DNA of 64,000 bases from a bacterium 336/3 (GCA_001281695.1 LJIE01000001.1:2875521-2939520); one strand, 5' to 3'; shown: positions 1 to 8,409, numbered from the stretch's first letter. A program made the numbers and translations. The notes: a model not told the origin generated them from the letters alone.

Positions 1-172
1 GACCTTGAGCTTCTTTGGCTGCGTCATATTCGGCATTTTCAGAAAGGTCTCCTTTATCACGTGCTTCAGCTATTTGGCGAGCAATTTCTGCTCTCCCTTT
101 GGTACGCAATTCTTGTACTTCAGCCTTCAGTTTATCTAAACCCTCTTGAGTATAATACGAAATCTTTGACAT
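1..172 (-). CDS. greA: Transcription elongation factor GreA, N-terminal part (runs off the window)
   Basis: The first 57 codons of GreA read on the minus strand from the ATG at 172. GreA enters the secondary channel of RNA polymerase and stimulates cleavage of the transcript in backtracked complexes. The visible part is the coiled-coil N-terminal arm: it opens [18 protein letters not shown] and contains the acidic tip region [19 protein letters not shown], where the conserved D and E residues of the Gre tip sit. The C-terminal FKBP-like domain lies outside the window. The leader carries a good Bacteroidota promoter and, directly after it, a hairpin with a T-run, which suggests control by attenuation. 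Identification rests on strongly conserved family residues. Confidence 0.95.
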   Translation of the reverse strand, partial: MSKISYYTQEGLDKLKAEVQELRTKGRAEIARQIAEARDKGDLSENAEYDAAKEAQG

Positions 173-212
173 AATCTTTTCGTGTATTTGATAACAACTT
201 GTATTAAAGAAT

Positions 213-241
213 AAAAAAGAACGGTCTTTGGACGACCGTTC
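213..241 (-). terminator. Promoter-proximal terminator hairpin in the greA leader
   Basis: Perfect 8-bp inverted repeat: 219-226 (GAACGGTC) pairs with 234-241 (GACCGTTC) around a 7-nt loop. On the minus strand six T residues follow directly (218-213). No gene ends upstream on this strand: the neighbour, starting near 481, is divergent. The hairpin therefore sits between the greA promoter (257-288) and the greA start (172), where it can act only as a leader terminator or attenuator. Confidence 0.75.
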
Positions 242-256
242 CTTTCTATAACAATA

Positions 257-288
257 CAAATATAGAATAAATATCTTAAAAAAACAAA
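257..288 (-). promoter_or_regulatory. Bacteroidota-type promoter for greA
   Basis: On the minus strand TTTG (288-285) is followed 20 nt later by TATATTTG (264-257). This fits the TTTG / TAnnTTTG consensus of the Bacteroidota primary sigma factor. The predicted start of transcription is about 250, so the RNA would enter the 219-241 hairpin almost at once. Confidence 0.65.
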
Positions 289-480
289 TAAAATCTACGT
301 TCATCCATAGTATTGGATATTTATAGTCTGTTTTTCAATATTTTATAAAATATATGATTCTTTATGTTTTTAAATTTATTGAGTAATAGGCTTTATCATT
401 GAAAAAATTGTAAAAAACTTAGAAATCCTTGAAATTTTATGTAGTATTGTGTGCTCAGAAATCCATTCATCTCAAATACA

Positions 481-2115
481 ATGAAAATAGATATTGAATA
501 CAACAAGAACGAGGACATCATGAAGCAACTCGTAACGCAACTCAACGCAAAACTCAAAAAAGTACATCTAGGAGGCGGAGAGAAACGTATTGCTACTCAC
601 AAAGCCAAAGGCAAACTCACAGCCAGAGAGCGTATTGAGTATTTGTTGGATAAAGATAAGCCCCAACTCGAAATGGGTGCATTTGTAGCAGAAGGCATGT
701 ACGAAGAAGAAGGTGGCTGTCCATCGGCAGGTGTAGCCATCGTGATTGGTTATATTACTGGCAGACAGTGTATTGTAGTAGCCAACGATGCAACCGTAAA
801 AGCTGGAGCATGGTTTCCTATTACAGCCAAAAAGAATTTGAGAGCTCAAGAAATCGCCATTGAAAATCGTTTGCCCATTGTATATTTGGTGGATAGTGCA
901 GGTGTGTATCTGCCTATGCAAGCAGAAGTATTTCCAGATAAAGAGCATTTTGGTAGAATTTTCAGAAATAATGCCGTCATGAGTTCTGAAGGTATTATTC
1001 AGGTGGCTGCTATTATGGGTAGCTGTGTGGCAGGTGGAGCATATTTGCCTATTATGAGTGATGAAGCCCTGATTGTAGAAGGTACTGGTTCAGTGTTTTT
1101 GGCAGGTTCGTATCTTGTAAAATCGGCTATCGGAGAAGACGTTGATAATGAAACCCTTGGTGGAGCAAGCACTCATTCCGAAATTTCAGGAGTAACTGAT
1201 AACAAGTACCCAAACGATGAAGCTTGTTTGGATGCAATTCGTGGCATATTTGAAAAATTAGGCGATTTTGATAAAGCTGGATTTAACAGAGCTGAATCTG
1301 CCTTACCTAAAAAAGAGCAAAAGGAAATTTATGGTATTCTACCTTCTGATAGAACCAAGCCCTACGATATGCGTGATATTATCGAACGCCTTGTTGATAA
1401 TTCGGAGTTCGAGGAATATAAAGAGTTGTATGGTAAAACCATTATTTGTGGAACAGCTCGTATTGATGGTTGGGCTGTCGGAATTGTTGCCAATCAACGA
1501 AAAATCATAAAAACTAAAAAAGGTGAAATGCAAATGGGTGGGGTAATCTACTCAGATTCAGCAGATAAAGCAGCTCGTTTCATTATGAATTGTAATCAAC
1601 GCAAGATACCTTTGGTATTCTTGCAAGATGTAACTGGTTTTATGGTAGGTAGTAAATCTGAACACAACGGAATCATCAAAGATGGGGCAAAAATGGTAAA
1701 TGCAATGGCAAATTGTGTAGTGCCTAAGTTTACATTTATTATTGGAAACTCTTATGGTGCAGGCAATTATGCGATGTGTGGCAAAGCTTACGACCCTCGC
1801 CTGATTTATGCTTGGCCTTCGGCTCAGTTGGCTGTAATGAGTGGAGCTTCAGCAGCCAAGACACTTTTGCAAATCAGGGTGGCAGCATTGGAATCTAAAG
1901 GACAAAAAATCACTCCTGAAGAGCAAGAACAATTACTTGCAGAAATCAAAGAAATTTATGCCAATCAGCTTTCACCTTATTATGCAGCATCTCATTTGTG
2001 GGTAGATGGCGTAATAGACCCCTTAGACACTCGTAAGGTTATTTCAATGGGGATAGAGGCAGCAAACCACGCTCCTATCACCAAACGTTATAATGTAGGG
2101 GTGATACAGGTGTAA
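481..2115 (+). CDS. Acyl-CoA carboxylase beta subunit (methylcrotonyl-/propionyl-CoA carboxylase type)
   Basis: Carboxyltransferase subunit of a biotin-dependent acyl-CoA carboxylase. It moves CO2 from biotin to an acyl-CoA, most likely 3-methylcrotonyl-CoA in leucine breakdown. Two crotonase-fold carboxyltransferase halves are visible: the N-terminal half contains KLTARERIEYLLD and an oxyanion-type GSCVAGGAYLPIM stretch; the C-terminal half contains FLQDVTGFMVG and GNSYGAGNYAMCG. Length (about 545 aa) is normal for MccB-like proteins. The frame is open back to a GTG at 451, but the ATG at 481 gives the usual N-terminus (KIDIEYNKNED), so I chose it. No biotin-carrying alpha subunit is nearby. 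The exact acyl-CoA cannot be fixed from sequence alone. Confidence 0.9.
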   Translation: MKIDIEYNKNEDIMKQLVTQLNAKLKKVHLGGGEKRIATHKAKGKLTARERIEYLLDKDKPQLEMGAFVAEGMYEEEGGCPSAGVAIVIGYITGRQCIVVANDATVKAGAWFPITAKKNLRAQEIAIENRLPIVYLVDSAGVYLPMQAEVFPDKEHFGRIFRNNAVMSSEGIIQVAAIMGSCVAGGAYLPIMSDEALIVEGTGSVFLAGSYLVKSAIGEDVDNETLGGASTHSEISGVTDNKYPNDEACLDAIRGIFEKLGDFDKAGFNRAESALPKKEQKEIYGILPSDRTKPYDMRDIIERLVDNSEFEEYKELYGKTIICGTARIDGWAVGIVANQRKIIKTKKGEMQMGGVIYSDSADKAARFIMNCNQRKIPLVFLQDVTGFMVGSKSEHNGIIKDGAKMVNAMANCVVPKFTFIIGNSYGAGNYAMCGKAYDPRLIYAWPSAQLAVMSGASAAKTLLQIRVAALESKGQKITPEEQEQLLAEIKEIYANQLSPYYAASHLWVDGVIDPLDTRKVISMGIEAANHAPITKRYNVGVIQV

Positions 2116-2138
2116 AAGAGTTATAAATTATAAGTGAT
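2114..2138. repeat. Copy A of a short dispersed intergenic repeat
   Basis: The reverse complement reads ATCACTTATAATTTATAACT and continues CTTTT. It resembles stretches at 45385-45407 and 61150-61180, which share TTATAACTCAT(C/T)ACTT and ATAATTTATAA(C/T)TC. All three lie between genes. Confidence 0.35.
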
Positions 2139-2148
2139 ATTTTTGATA

Positions 2149-2201
2149 AAAAAGGAAAAAAGATGAAAGACAAAAGACTTTTATATTCTTTTTTCCTTTT
2201 T
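2149..2201 (+). terminator. Rho-independent-type terminator after the carboxylase gene
   Basis: A perfect 15-bp inverted repeat: 2149-2163 (A-rich, with GG) pairs with 2187-2201 (T-rich, with CC) around a 23-nt loop. The 3' arm runs into more pyrimidines. It lies 33 nt after the stop of the carboxylase gene and ahead of the next plus-strand gene, which suggests separate transcription units. Confidence 0.6.
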
Positions 2202-2228
2202 CTTTTCTCCTAATAGTTCAATTTTTCT

Positions 2229-3386
2229 ATGAAAATCCTTCTTGTTCATAATCGTTATTTGCAGTATGGTGGTGAAGATGCTGTCTTTGAGGCAGAAACA
2301 AATCTGTTACGCCAAAAAGGGCATACTGTTGAACAACTCATCTTTCAAAATGTAGCTCTTGAGGGTACTTGGGATAAAATAAAAACCAGTTTTACAAGTA
2401 TTTACAATTTTGTATCTGCCAAGAAAATAAAACAGATTATTGCCTCTTTTAAACCAGATTTAATTCACGTTCATAACTTTTGGAAAGAAGCCTCCCCGTC
2501 TATCTTTTTTGAAACTCAAAGACATCATATTCCAGTAGTGATGACGCTCCACAATTACCGTCTGATATGCTCCAATGCCCTGCTGATGCGAGAAAACAAG
2601 CCTTGTGAACTATGTATCCATCAACGCTTTCCGTTTTCAGGCATCAAATATGGTTGTTTTGGTAATAAGCTCATTACAGCACAAACTACTGCTATTACGG
2701 GTATTCATAAAATGCTGGGTACTTGGAAAAATAAAATTACCCATTATATCTGCCTTACAGAATTTGCAAAACAAAAGTTTACTCATTCTTCTTTACAACT
2801 CAAAGACTCTCAGATTTCTGTAAAACCTAATTTTGTGAAAGATTTTGGTTATAATAATGCTGATTCAAGAGAGAATTTCTTTCTGTTTGTAGGCAGACTT
2901 TCTGAAGAAAAAGGCATTAAAACCCTCATAGAAGTGTGTAAAAACACATCTCAAAATGTAGAAATTATTGGTTCTGGCGATTTTGAAAAAGAAATTCAAA
3001 CGCTTTGCCAAACGTACCCAAATATCAAATTTTGGGGTTTTAAGGATAAAACGTTCATTATGGAACGCCTCAAACACTCTCAGGCTCTCCTAATGCCCTC
3101 TGTATGGTATGAAGGCTTGCCTACTACGATTTTAGAAGCTTTTAGTACAGGTACTCCTGTCATTGTTTCCGACATTGAAAACCTCAATACGATTGTAACT
3201 GATGGCTATAATGGTATTCATTTTAAAACTGCCAATCCTAAGAGTTTACAAGAAAAAATAGATAATTTTTCTAGTTCGCCTCAAAGAGAAGTTTTATACC
3301 AAAATGCTCGAAAAACATTTGAAGAGAATTATACAGAAGAAGTTGTTTATGAAAAACTCATGAAAATTTATCATCTTTGTCTATAA
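2229..3386 (+). CDS. Family 4-type glycosyltransferase (GT-B fold)
   Basis: Probable retaining glycosyltransferase that adds a sugar to a surface glycan or lipid carrier in the cytoplasm. The N-terminal domain starts MKILLVHNRYLQYGGEDAV, the nucleotide-sugar glycosyltransferase opening with a glycine-rich loop, and includes LHNYRLICSNALL. The C-terminal donor domain has FVGRLSEEKGI near residue 220 and the E-x7-E-type motif around YEGLPTTILEAFSTGTPVI near residue 295. At 385 aa it is full length. A terminator precedes it. The next gene starts inside its 3' end, so the two are probably co-transcribed and translationally coupled. Donor and acceptor are unknown. Confidence 0.85.
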   Translation: MKILLVHNRYLQYGGEDAVFEAETNLLRQKGHTVEQLIFQNVALEGTWDKIKTSFTSIYNFVSAKKIKQIIASFKPDLIHVHNFWKEASPSIFFETQRHHIPVVMTLHNYRLICSNALLMRENKPCELCIHQRFPFSGIKYGCFGNKLITAQTTAITGIHKMLGTWKNKITHYICLTEFAKQKFTHSSLQLKDSQISVKPNFVKDFGYNNADSRENFFLFVGRLSEEKGIKTLIEVCKNTSQNVEIIGSGDFEKEIQTLCQTYPNIKFWGFKDKTFIMERLKHSQALLMPSVWYEGLPTTILEAFSTGTPVIVSDIENLNTIVTDGYNGIHFKTANPKSLQEKIDNFSSSPQREVLYQNARKTFEENYTEEVVYEKLMKIYHLCL

Positions 3387-4543
3387 TTTTAAAATTACAG
3401 TATTTATTCATACTTCTTGAAAAAATAAAAAACAGGATTCGTACTTATCAGGCTTATTTTCGGTTAAAAAAAGATATTAGAAAAAAAGAGTTTCACAATA
3501 CTCCAAAAACAAAAATTGTTCTTTTTAATTTTCAGTCCATTGGGGCTACTCCTTATCAGTATGCTTTGGCAAGTTTTTTTGCAGATGCTGGATACACGAT
3601 ACTTCTTCAAAACAATGTCATTTGGCTGGGTAATTTAGGCTATATAGCCAAATTGTTTTTAAAATTTCCCCAAATAAACATCGTAAACTCTATCAAAGAC
3701 ACACAGAATGTTATTTATATCTCAGACCATTCATCTGATTTAGATTTGAACACATGGAAAAAATCATTTATTTTCAATTATAATTCTTTCAGAAGCAACC
3801 CTGATAATTATCAAAAAATGCTTTTGATGCCTTATCCTATGCATCCTCGCAATTGTGGGCAAGAAAAACATCAGGAAATCTTGGATTATAGAAAAAACCA
3901 AACCAAGATGCGAATATTTTTTTCAGGTAATCAAAATCCAGCCATTTATGATAACCCCATACTTTCAAGTCTTTTCCATCAATTAAGTAGGATTAAAATA
4001 TTAAATATTCTTCGTGAAAACTTATCAAATCAAGAAATATTTGTAATTCTACACCCTGAAGATAAATTAGTTTTAGAAAAAAACTATCAGAATAAACTCG
4101 TTCTAAATGAATGGATAAGCAGTGAACAACATAGTAATAATTTAGAAAGTCGTATCAAAAATGATGATTGGTTAAAACAGTTATCTTTTTCTGATTTCTT
4201 TTTAGCTTGCCCAGGTATGAATCAGCCTTGGTGTCATAACATTATTGAAGCCATGAGTGTAGGATGTATTCCTATCTTAGAATATGGACATCTATTTTCA
4301 CCTGTTTTAGAGCATCAAAAAAATGCTATTATTTTTGAAGGAGAAACAGATTTATTAGAAAAAATAAAATATGTGCTTTCTTTATCTCCAGATCAAATTC
4401 ACGCCATGAAAAATAAAGTCATTGAATACTATGAACAGTTTTTAGCTCCTTTACCATTTATCGAAAAATTAGAGAAAATATCTCCTAGTAGAAATGATTT
4501 GTATATTTTTGCAGAAACAGTAAGTCATCAATCTATGAAATAA
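3377..4543 (+). CDS. Glycosyltransferase-like protein
   Basis: A 388-aa protein starting at TTG (3377), 10 nt inside the end of the preceding glycosyltransferase; no in-frame ATG gives a comparable N-terminus. The C-terminal part carries ACPGMNQPWCHNIIEAMSVG and then CIPIL, the pattern of a GT-B donor-binding site (exostosin-like/GT1-like, with E in IIEAMSVG). The N-terminal half has alternating strands and helices but no motif I can name. The neighbour and the GT-B signature point to glycan synthesis. The substrate is unknown and the family assignment is moderate. Confidence 0.6.
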   Translation: MSIILKLQYLFILLEKIKNRIRTYQAYFRLKKDIRKKEFHNTPKTKIVLFNFQSIGATPYQYALASFFADAGYTILLQNNVIWLGNLGYIAKLFLKFPQINIVNSIKDTQNVIYISDHSSDLDLNTWKKSFIFNYNSFRSNPDNYQKMLLMPYPMHPRNCGQEKHQEILDYRKNQTKMRIFFSGNQNPAIYDNPILSSLFHQLSRIKILNILRENLSNQEIFVILHPEDKLVLEKNYQNKLVLNEWISSEQHSNNLESRIKNDDWLKQLSFSDFFLACPGMNQPWCHNIIEAMSVGCIPILEYGHLFSPVLEHQKNAIIFEGETDLLEKIKYVLSLSPDQIHAMKNKVIEYYEQFLAPLPFIEKLEKISPSRNDLYIFAETVSHQSMK

Positions 4544-4546
4544 CTC

Positions 4547-5383
4547 ATGATGAAAATTTTATTTTTATTCGGATTTTTATCTTGTTTTTGGGCTTGTAGA
4601 AGCAATCCTAAAACTTTTGAGGAGAAACCTACTCAAAAAGTGGCAGATTTTGATATTTTCGAAAATATTACAAAATTCGACACTACCACAAAAACCATTC
4701 ATATTCTTGTTTCACTTTGTGATAATCTGTATCAAGGCATTGTACCTGTTTCCATGAGCTTGGGGAATGGACAAAATCCTTCAAGTAATTTATATTGGGG
4801 TGCTGGTTTTGGTGTTAAGACATATTTTAAGAAAAGTAAAAGCTGGACGCTTCTTAAGACTGAAAAAGGCAGTTACCCAATTCTTGAAAGGCTTGTTTTT
4901 AAGCACAAAACTAAACCGTTTTACATTGTTGCAGACGCTTATGATGGACAACATATTTTAAAATGTACCAAAGATTTATTGTACAGTTGTTCGGCACAAA
5001 AAAGGGATACTATTCATGTTCAAAATAAAACCTTAGGTATTTATGGTAATGCAAAAATGGTGGCATATATTGGACACAATGGATTGATGGATTTTAGTTT
5101 GAAAGATAAATTTGGTAATATTGACAAGAAAAGTAGGGACTGTATTGTTTTAGCTTGCAATAGCAAGCCTTATTTTAAGGACTACTTCAAAACACTCAAA
5201 ACCAATGCATTTTTGTGGACAACAGGCTTGATGTGTCCTGAAGCATACAGCCTTCATGATGCCTTAGATGCCTATATTGCAGGTAAATCCAAATCAGAAA
5301 TACACTTAGAAGCCTCTAAAGCGTATGCCAAATATCAAAAATGCAATTTAAAAGCAGCCAAAAACCTGATTGTAGCAAATTAA
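4547..5383 (+). CDS. Lipoprotein with a caspase/CHAT-like (clan CD) His-Cys pair
   Basis: A 278-aa lipoprotein: hydrophobic signal MKILFLFGFLSCFWAC with a lipobox Cys at about residue 16, so it is probably anchored facing the periplasm or the cell surface. The C-terminal half holds a hydrophobic strand ending in His (VAYIGHNGLMDF, H177) and a second strand ending in Cys (DCIVLACNSK, C204). This is the layout of caspase, gingipain and CHAT peptidases (clan CD). The end (LHDALDAYIAGKSKSEIHLE) resembles the helical end of CHAT-type domains. Peptidase activity is inferred from the motif only. It follows two glycosyltransferase genes by 3 nt and is probably co-transcribed with them. Confidence 0.55.
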   Translation: MMKILFLFGFLSCFWACRSNPKTFEEKPTQKVADFDIFENITKFDTTTKTIHILVSLCDNLYQGIVPVSMSLGNGQNPSSNLYWGAGFGVKTYFKKSKSWTLLKTEKGSYPILERLVFKHKTKPFYIVADAYDGQHILKCTKDLLYSCSAQKRDTIHVQNKTLGIYGNAKMVAYIGHNGLMDFSLKDKFGNIDKKSRDCIVLACNSKPYFKDYFKTLKTNAFLWTTGLMCPEAYSLHDALDAYIAGKSKSEIHLEASKAYAKYQKCNLKAAKNLIVAN

Positions 5384-5414
5384 TTTTTATTCTATATTTT
5401 TAAAATTCCATACT

Positions 5415-6152
5415 ATGCAAAAAACACATTTAACTCTTGTAGCATTATTGTTCTTATTTTTAACAAACGCTTGTACTGTCACTCGTTTAAATAAAAATCC
5501 TGAATTTCTTTATAATCAGGCTGTAGCCAGTGCTGCCTATCCAGAAAAATCGAAAATTGCTACAAACCTTTTGGCTCTTTCAAAGACAACTCCAAATCTG
5601 CAATGGAAAACCATTGAAGGAGAAGAATATGTTTTGGTATCTACTTGGACAAGCGAACAGAATATAAAATACTATCCTGCTTCTGGAACATACAATACTG
5701 GAAAGTATCCAATCTGGGTAACTCTAAATCCCGAACTGAAAGAACGATATAAATCTTTTAAAATAAATAAAAAAGATGACCCAAGTCCACGACTCAAACA
5801 GTTACTGGGTTTGCCTCCCAATGTTAGTAAAACCCATTTTGTTGAGTTTTGGGTAAAACCTAGTGATGTATTTCGTCCTTGCCCAGACAATGAAATTACA
5901 GATAATTCGTGTGGTTTGTGCTTTCCTGAAAATACCTCTGAGGAATATCGCCAATGGGTTAATCAGCTTCGATTAGATTCTTATTACAATTGTAAAGGAG
6001 ATAAATACCCTTGGACACAATTAGGATATACTTATGATTGGAATCCTAAAAACAAATCTCATGTAGGTGTAAGTGAATTTGTAATCAAGCAAAATAGCAC
6101 TATTTATGTAAATAAAATTATCAAAACAGTTGAATATCTGTCAGAAAAATAG
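5415..6152 (+). CDS. Lipoprotein of unknown function
   Basis: A 245-aa lipoprotein with signal MQKTHLTLVALLFLFLTNAC (lipid-anchored Cys at residue 20). No domain is recognised. The mature part contains a Cys cluster (CPDNEITDNSCGLCF, a C-x9-C-x2-C pattern) and a later YYNCKGDKYPWTQLGYTYDW segment rich in aromatic residues. The clustered Cys residues could form disulfides or bind a metal outside the cytoplasm. It lies 31 nt after the caspase-like lipoprotein on the same strand and probably belongs to that transcription unit. Confidence 0.6.
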   Translation: MQKTHLTLVALLFLFLTNACTVTRLNKNPEFLYNQAVASAAYPEKSKIATNLLALSKTTPNLQWKTIEGEEYVLVSTWTSEQNIKYYPASGTYNTGKYPIWVTLNPELKERYKSFKINKKDDPSPRLKQLLGLPPNVSKTHFVEFWVKPSDVFRPCPDNEITDNSCGLCFPENTSEEYRQWVNQLRLDSYYNCKGDKYPWTQLGYTYDWNPKNKSHVGVSEFVIKQNSTIYVNKIIKTVEYLSEK

Positions 6153-6180
6153 TTTACACAATAAAATAGTAAAAGTATTT

Positions 6181-6297
6181 TTACATAATTTTTTCTTCAT
6201 TGGACATCAAAACTTTAGATGCTTCATAATCTATTTTCCGAGTTCCTATAAGTTCAGTAGATTTTTGTGCGAAAACACTAAAGAATAGTGAATACAA
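6181..6297 (-). pseudogene. Possible remnant of a small exported protein gene
   Basis: Reading the minus strand from 6297 gives 38 codons, TTG start then LYSLFFSVFAQKSTELIG and a charged tail, ending TAA at 6183-6181. It looks like the end of a signal peptide (VFA cleavage) plus a short mature chain. A neighbouring frame upstream has ATG followed by LVFTIL and then a stop, as if a frameshift had broken one small secreted gene. The rest of 6298-6444 shows nothing clear. This could also be chance in AT-rich DNA. Confidence 0.25.
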
Positions 6298-6444
6298 GCA
6301 TTAAGAAGAATTTTGAGAGATTTTTTATTTTTTTAGTTGAAAAATTTATTTGGGTAATTGTTGTACAACCAAAAAGGTTTCATACAAAATGAAACTCAGT
6401 ATTTTGCTTATAATCTTTTATTTACAACTAACAGATTATCAAAT

Positions 6445-6894
6445 TTATTTTTTTCTAAAAGACAAAACAAATTTGGCTTTTGCGTTAGAATCAATCAAAC
6501 CACTGCTTGTAGGAGATAGAAAATCTAATACTAAAAAGTCCCCTGAACTCACATAGCAACGATAGCTATAGTATTGTAGAAATGCTATGTGTTCATCTTT
6601 GGTATTTTTACCTGTAAAATTGAGCATCAATACGTTGGTGTCAGATTTCCACTCGTATTCAAATATATAGCTTTTACCATCTTGAAAATAAATTTCAAGG
6701 TCTCCATCTGTATCAAAATATAATTTTGAACCTTGAAACATATTGTTTACCTTTTCTATATAGCCCGAACTATCATACTCAGGAGAGCTATAACCACTAT
6801 ATAACCAGTATTTTCCTGTAAATTTTTGAGCAGAGGCATTCAAGCTTACAAGAACTAATGCAAGAGCAAATAAAGTTTTTATGAGGTTTTTCAT
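6445..6894 (-). CDS. Exported protein of unknown function
   Basis: A 149-aa protein with a clean signal peptide (MKNLIKTLFALALVLVSLNASAQ, cleavage after ASA near residue 22). The mature chain is rich in Tyr, Phe and Asp (KFTGKYWLYSGYSS; YFDTDGDLEIYFQDGK) and looks like an all-beta, lipocalin-sized domain, which I cannot assign to a named family. It is the last of a run of minus-strand exported proteins between 6445 and 11856. The 255-nt gap upstream suggests its own promoter. Confidence 0.65.
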   Translation of the reverse strand: MKNLIKTLFALALVLVSLNASAQKFTGKYWLYSGYSSPEYDSSGYIEKVNNMFQGSKLYFDTDGDLEIYFQDGKSYIFEYEWKSDTNVLMLNFTGKNTKDEHIAFLQYYSYRCYVSSGDFLVLDFLSPTSSGLIDSNAKAKFVLSFRKK

Positions 6895-6975
6895 TTTTCT
6901 ATGTATTTTTTATGAGTTTGTCCAACATTTTTTTTTAAATCAATTATATTTGAAATTGTGAGTTTTTTAGGAATG

Positions 6976-7008
6976 ATCTTCTCAAAAGTTTAAAATTTTT
7001 GAGAAGAT
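6976..7008. repeat. 12-bp inverted repeat between two exported-protein genes
   Basis: ATCTTCTCAAAA (6976-6987) pairs perfectly with TTTTGAGAAGAT (6997-7008) across 9 nt. It lies between the end of the gene at 7150 and the start of the gene ending at 6894. No T-run follows on the minus strand, so it may be a weak terminator, an operator or an mRNA-stability hairpin. Confidence 0.4.
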
Positions 7009-7149
7009 TCAGTCCTTTTTTAAGTAACACTACAAATTTTAACCGTTTCTACTTTTTTTCAACTTGAATGTTAGACAAGTTCAATGTTTGGAAAAGCTTA
7101 ATCTAAATCCCTCTTTTTTACTGATTATACATTGTATTCTTTTGGGTAT

Positions 7150-8376
7150 TTATTCATTTAAAAACTGTTCAAACTTAGTAAATATATCACTCAGTTCTTT
7201 TTTTGCATCTTGGTCATAAACCAGCATAATACTACCCTCAGCGACTTTTTCTACATTTGCTCCATCTTTATGGGAATACAAACGAGCTGTAAGTTTGTAG
7301 CTTTTACCAAGTTGGAATTTCTCTCTATTTTGGTATAAAACATAGATATATGCATAATCCCATATATTTTCTCTATGGCTAATGAGTTGGAAACCATTAT
7401 TCAAACAGAATCTGTCTTCAGCAGGTTTTTCTTTAATCATATCACTCCATTTTCTACTTTTATTTCTCAGTTCTTCTCTGCTTGTTTTGATGCCTTCCAT
7501 TTCGTACTCCATATTTCTCAGACACGTATTTCCACATGTAACTGTCATGGGCATAGGCAAATAAGCTCCCCAATAAATACTTTTTCCCATACTCTGAGAT
7601 TTCACAAAACTCTTAGAATCTTCTTTGGGTTGGTCTGTATATTGATAATTAAATACTCCAAAATTATCCACAAACACTACTTTTCCAATATTTTCTTTGT
7701 AGGTGGGGTAGTTACTCATCAAACTTTTTTTCTTCTGTTCAAACTTCTCTGAATCAGCTTGTTTCTTAAATTGATCATATTTAGCCTGAGCTGTTTCTAA
7801 ATCATAAACCTCTAATTTCGCTTTATCTTTTGCCCAAACATCCACTACTTTTTTGGCATTATCCTCATAGACAATCACTACTCCTGCTTCTGGTTGATAA
7901 AACTCTGAATTAACGTAACTACTATAATAAAAAAGTTGATTACAATCACTACATTTAAACATTGTAATGTTTTTTTCCTTCATTTTTTCATCTAAATATG
8001 GAGTATTAAACCCACCATCTTTATTGTAATACACATTCAGTTTATTCACTACTTTACCATTTTCTTTGGCTAAAAATTGTAATTTTAGGGTTTTCTGGAA
8101 AACTGTTTTATTAAATTGTATTCCTTTCAAAGCATAATATGTTCCAGAAATGCCTGTTTCATCCGTAAAATCCTGAGCATAAGGCTTAGTCAATTCAGCA
8201 ATTTTAGCTTCTTCTGCTTTTTGTCTTGCTTCCTCTTGTTTCTTTTTAGCCTCTTCCTGCTTTTTCTGCTCCTTTTCTTTCATTTTTTTCATGAGTTGGG
8301 CATGTGTTGGAACGCCTCCCAAAAATGTTATTAGAGAAAATGCAAATAGTCCTTTTACAAAAAATGATTTTTTCAT
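7150..8376 (-). CDS. Exported protein with charged coiled-coil N-terminus
   Basis: A 408-aa protein with a signal peptide (MKKSFFVKGLFAFSLITFLG, cleavage near PTHAQ), then a Lys/Glu/Gln-rich helix of about 35 residues (KKMKEKEQKKQEEAKKKQEE pattern) likely to form a coiled coil. The following 330 residues have beta-type segments and two Cys pairs (KCSDCNQLF and TCGNTCLRNM). Disulfides outside the cytoplasm are plausible. No family recognised. It sits 33 nt downstream of another exported-protein gene on the same strand, so an operon of envelope proteins is likely. Confidence 0.65.
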   Translation of the reverse strand: MKKSFFVKGLFAFSLITFLGGVPTHAQLMKKMKEKEQKKQEEAKKKQEEARQKAEEAKIAELTKPYAQDFTDETGISGTYYALKGIQFNKTVFQKTLKLQFLAKENGKVVNKLNVYYNKDGGFNTPYLDEKMKEKNITMFKCSDCNQLFYYSSYVNSEFYQPEAGVVIVYEDNAKKVVDVWAKDKAKLEVYDLETAQAKYDQFKKQADSEKFEQKKKSLMSNYPTYKENIGKVVFVDNFGVFNYQYTDQPKEDSKSFVKSQSMGKSIYWGAYLPMPMTVTCGNTCLRNMEYEMEGIKTSREELRNKSRKWSDMIKEKPAEDRFCLNNGFQLISHRENIWDYAYIYVLYQNREKFQLGKSYKLTARLYSHKDGANVEKVAEGSIMLVYDQDAKKELSDIFTKFEQFLNE

Positions 8377-8409
8377 ACTTTTTAATTTTAAAATAAGATT
8401 TATTAATTT

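Noticed and set aside
451-480. GTG at 451 as start of the acyl-CoA carboxylase gene
   Set aside because: It adds ten residues unlike the family; the ATG at 481 gives the usual N-terminus.
6350-6556. 68-codon plus-strand frame
   Set aside because: Overlaps the 3' end of a convincing exported protein gene on the other strand and has no recognisable protein features.
7375-7752. 125-codon plus-strand frame inside the coiled-coil exported protein gene
   Set aside because: Antisense shadow of a real gene; the low-complexity Phe/His/Ser composition reflects AT-rich codons on the other strand.
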